Shown one piece after another: positions 4,769 to 6,229 of a stretch of DNA of 6,229 nucleotides. Source of the DNA: Clostridia bacterium (lineage in GTDB: Bacteria; Bacillota_A; Clostridia; Oscillospirales; CAG-272); the NCBI GenBank assembly GCA_017631775.1, contig JAGBSQ010000086.1:1-6229 (forward strand), given 5' to 3'. The number at the start of each line of letters is the position of its first letter. Position 1 is the stretch's first letter. Below the pieces are notes generated by a model. That model was not told the DNA's origin. It saw only the letters and a program-made list of their open reading frames with translations, and did no database searches. A program made the translations under genes and the position numbers.

Positions 4769-5602
4769 ATGCCTACAATTAAGTATAAGCCTACAACACC
4801 GGCCAGAAGAAACATGACTGTTCCTTCTTTCGAGGAGATCACCAAGTTTACTCCCGAAAAGAGCCTGATTGTAACTAAGAAAAAGCACGCTGGTCGTAAC
4901 AGCTACGGCCGCATCACCGTTCGTCACAGAGGCGGCGGAAACAAGATTAAGTACAGAATTATCGACTTCAAGCGTCAAAACACTAACGCTAACACCGTAG
5001 TTGGTATTGAGTACGACCCCAACCGTACCGCATATATCGCACTGTTGCAGGATACTGAAGGCACCAAGAGCTACGTAATCGCTCCCGAAGGCCTGAAGAC
5101 CGGTGACGTTGTATATTCCGGTCCTACTGCCGACATTAAGCCCGGCAACACTCTCCCCATCGCCAACATTCCCGTTGGTACCGTTATCAACAACATCGAG
5201 ATCTACCCCGGCAAGGGCGCACAACTTGTTCGTTCTGCAGGTGCTATGGCTCAGTTGGTTTCTAAGGAAGCTAACGGCATGGCTCAGATCCGTCTTCCTT
5301 CCGGCGAGGTTCGCTACATTCGTCTCGATTGCAAGGCAACCATCGGTCAGGTAGGTAACGTTGAGCACGACACCGTTAAGGTTGGTAAAGCAGGTAAGAC
5401 CCGCCACAAGGGCATTCGTCCTACTGTTCGCGGTTCCGTAATGAACCCCTGCGATCACCCTCACGGTGGTGGTGAAGGACGTTCTCCCATCGGTCATCCC
5501 GGCCCGCTCACCCCTTGGGGCAAGCCTGCTCTGGGTTATAAGACCAGAAACAAGAAGTCGCGTACCGATAAGTTCATCGTAAAGCGCAGAAATGCTAAAT
5601 AA
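4769..5602 (+). CDS. rplB: 50S ribosomal protein L2
   Basis: 277 residues, normal length. L2 is a primary 23S rRNA binder needed for subunit joining and near the peptidyl transferase centre. Visible signatures: the N-terminal RNA-binding region [18 protein letters not shown] (40-57), the OB-like and SH3-like core (about 60-200), and [17 protein letters not shown] (221-237). H230 corresponds to the conserved histidine known as His229 in E. coli. The residue before the DHPH motif is Cys where Val is most familiar. The basic tail [16 protein letters not shown] is complete. A TAGGAGG lies upstream at 7-8 nt spacing. rpsS follows after 14 nt. Confidence 0.98.
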   Translation: MPTIKYKPTTPARRNMTVPSFEEITKFTPEKSLIVTKKKHAGRNSYGRITVRHRGGGNKIKYRIIDFKRQNTNANTVVGIEYDPNRTAYIALLQDTEGTKSYVIAPEGLKTGDVVYSGPTADIKPGNTLPIANIPVGTVINNIEIYPGKGAQLVRSAGAMAQLVSKEANGMAQIRLPSGEVRYIRLDCKATIGQVGNVEHDTVKVGKAGKTRHKGIRPTVRGSVMNPCDHPHGGGEGRSPIGHPGPLTPWGKPALGYKTRNKKSRTDKFIVKRRNAK

Positions 5603-5616
5603 GGAGGGAATATAGA

Positions 5617-5898
5617 ATGAGCAGAAGTCTTAAGAAAGCGCCTTTCGTCGAAGAAAAGCTCTACAATCGTATTTGCGAAATGAACGCAAAGAACGAAAAG
5701 AAGGTTCTCAAAACCTGGTCCCGCGCATCCACCATATTCCCTGAATTTGTTGGTCACACGATCGCAGTTCATGATGGTAAAAAGCACGTTCCGGTTTATG
5801 TAACCGAAGATATGGTTGGCCACAAGCTCGGTGAGTTCGCTCTCACTCGTACCTTCAAGGGCCACGCAGGATCCAAAACTTCCAATAACGGTAAATAA
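5617..5898 (+). CDS. rpsS: 30S ribosomal protein S19
   Basis: 93 residues, the normal length. S19 lies in the 30S head, pairs with S13 and contacts the A-site region of the small subunit. The whole family profile is present: [19 protein letters not shown] at the start, [30 protein letters not shown] in the middle (33-62), and [20 protein letters not shown] near the end. The AAGGAGG and ATG are well spaced. It sits between rplB and rplV as in the usual S10 operon. Confidence 0.98.
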   Translation: MSRSLKKAPFVEEKLYNRICEMNAKNEKKVLKTWSRASTIFPEFVGHTIAVHDGKKHVPVYVTEDMVGHKLGEFALTRTFKGHAGSKTSNNGK

Positions 5899-5918
5899 TT
5901 GAAAGGGGAATTGTGAAA

Positions 5919-6229
5919 ATGGAAGCAAAAGCTTATCTGAAATACGCAAGAATTTCCCCTCGCAAGGTTCAAATCGTTCTTGATTTGATCCGCGGCAAAG
6001 ATGTTGCCACCGCTATGGGAATTCTTCAAAACAAGCCTCGCGCGGCTTCCGAGCTTCTCATCAAGCTCCTGAAAAGCGCAATTGCAAATGCAGAAAACAA
6101 CTTCCAAATGGATGCTTCTAAACTGTACGTTTCCGAGTGCTTCGTTTGCGCAGGCCCGACTCTGAAGAGAATCATGCCCCGTGCAAAGGGAAGCGCAGAC
6201 CGCATCCTGAAGAGAACCAGCCACGTAAC
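5919..6229 (+). CDS. rplV: 50S ribosomal protein L22 (3' partial)
   Basis: 103 codons are visible before the window ends; the usual length is about 110-115, so only the last few residues are missing. L22 has a globular part on the 50S surface and a beta-hairpin that lines the exit tunnel. [26 protein letters not shown] (8-33) is the family start. The hairpin region is [31 protein letters not shown] (73-103). An in-frame GTG at 5913 is only 4 nt from AAAGGGG, while the ATG at 5919 is 10 nt away and fits the family N-terminus ([14 protein letters not shown]). ATG is chosen, but the GTG is not excluded. Confidence 0.95.
   Translation, partial: MEAKAYLKYARISPRKVQIVLDLIRGKDVATAMGILQNKPRAASELLIKLLKSAIANAENNFQMDASKLYVSECFVCAGPTLKRIMPRAKGSADRILKRTSHV

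Noticed and set aside
4373..5497. 374-codon open frame on the minus strand
   Set aside because: It is antisense to rplD, rplW and rplB, which are certain genes. Long antisense frames arise from codon bias in highly expressed ribosomal genes.

Overview
The window looks like a chromosomal segment of an uncultured Bacillota, most likely of the class Clostridia. It carries the end of an alpha2-type (eukaryote-like) glycyl-tRNA synthetase gene and a standard S10 ribosomal protein operon. Ribosome binding sites are strong AGGAGG types, the promoter is sigma-A-like, and there are short intrinsic terminators. The assignment rests on gene order and protein style only; no database was searched.

Layout. 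1-199: 3' end of glyS (+). 200-636: no gene. This stretch holds the glyS terminator, a roughly 320-bp composite palindrome made of two inverted, diverged copies of a multi-hairpin unit, one more hairpin, and a terminator serving the minus-strand genes. 637-1976 (-): a two-gene unit in which an 8-helix membrane protein with a TTG start is translationally coupled through ATGA to a short HTH regulator of the WYL superfamily. 2055-2232: AT-rich intergenic DNA with a possible 22-codon ORF on the minus strand behind a near-perfect ribosome binding site, and a dyad that could be an operator. 2233-2601: a strong sigma-A promoter and a structured leader of about 330 nt. 2602-6229 (+): rpsJ, rplC, rplD, rplW, rplB, rpsS and rplV (cut by the window end).

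The S10 operon genes supply core 30S (S10, S19) and 50S (L3, L4, L23, L2, L22) proteins. They are closely spaced except for a structured 162-nt gap between rpsJ and rplC. The leader contains a hairpin plus U-run that could act as an attenuator, mutually exclusive pairings, and a duplicated GCGAAAGGT motif, so autoregulation is likely. The ligand cannot be read from the sequence. L4, the regulator of this operon in E. coli, carries an insertion of about 30 residues here.

The least ordinary items are the composite palindrome with compensatory changes between its two arms, the structured S10 leader, the membrane protein/regulator pair with the small ORF upstream, and the enlarged L4. I see no clear evidence of a wholly new biological system.
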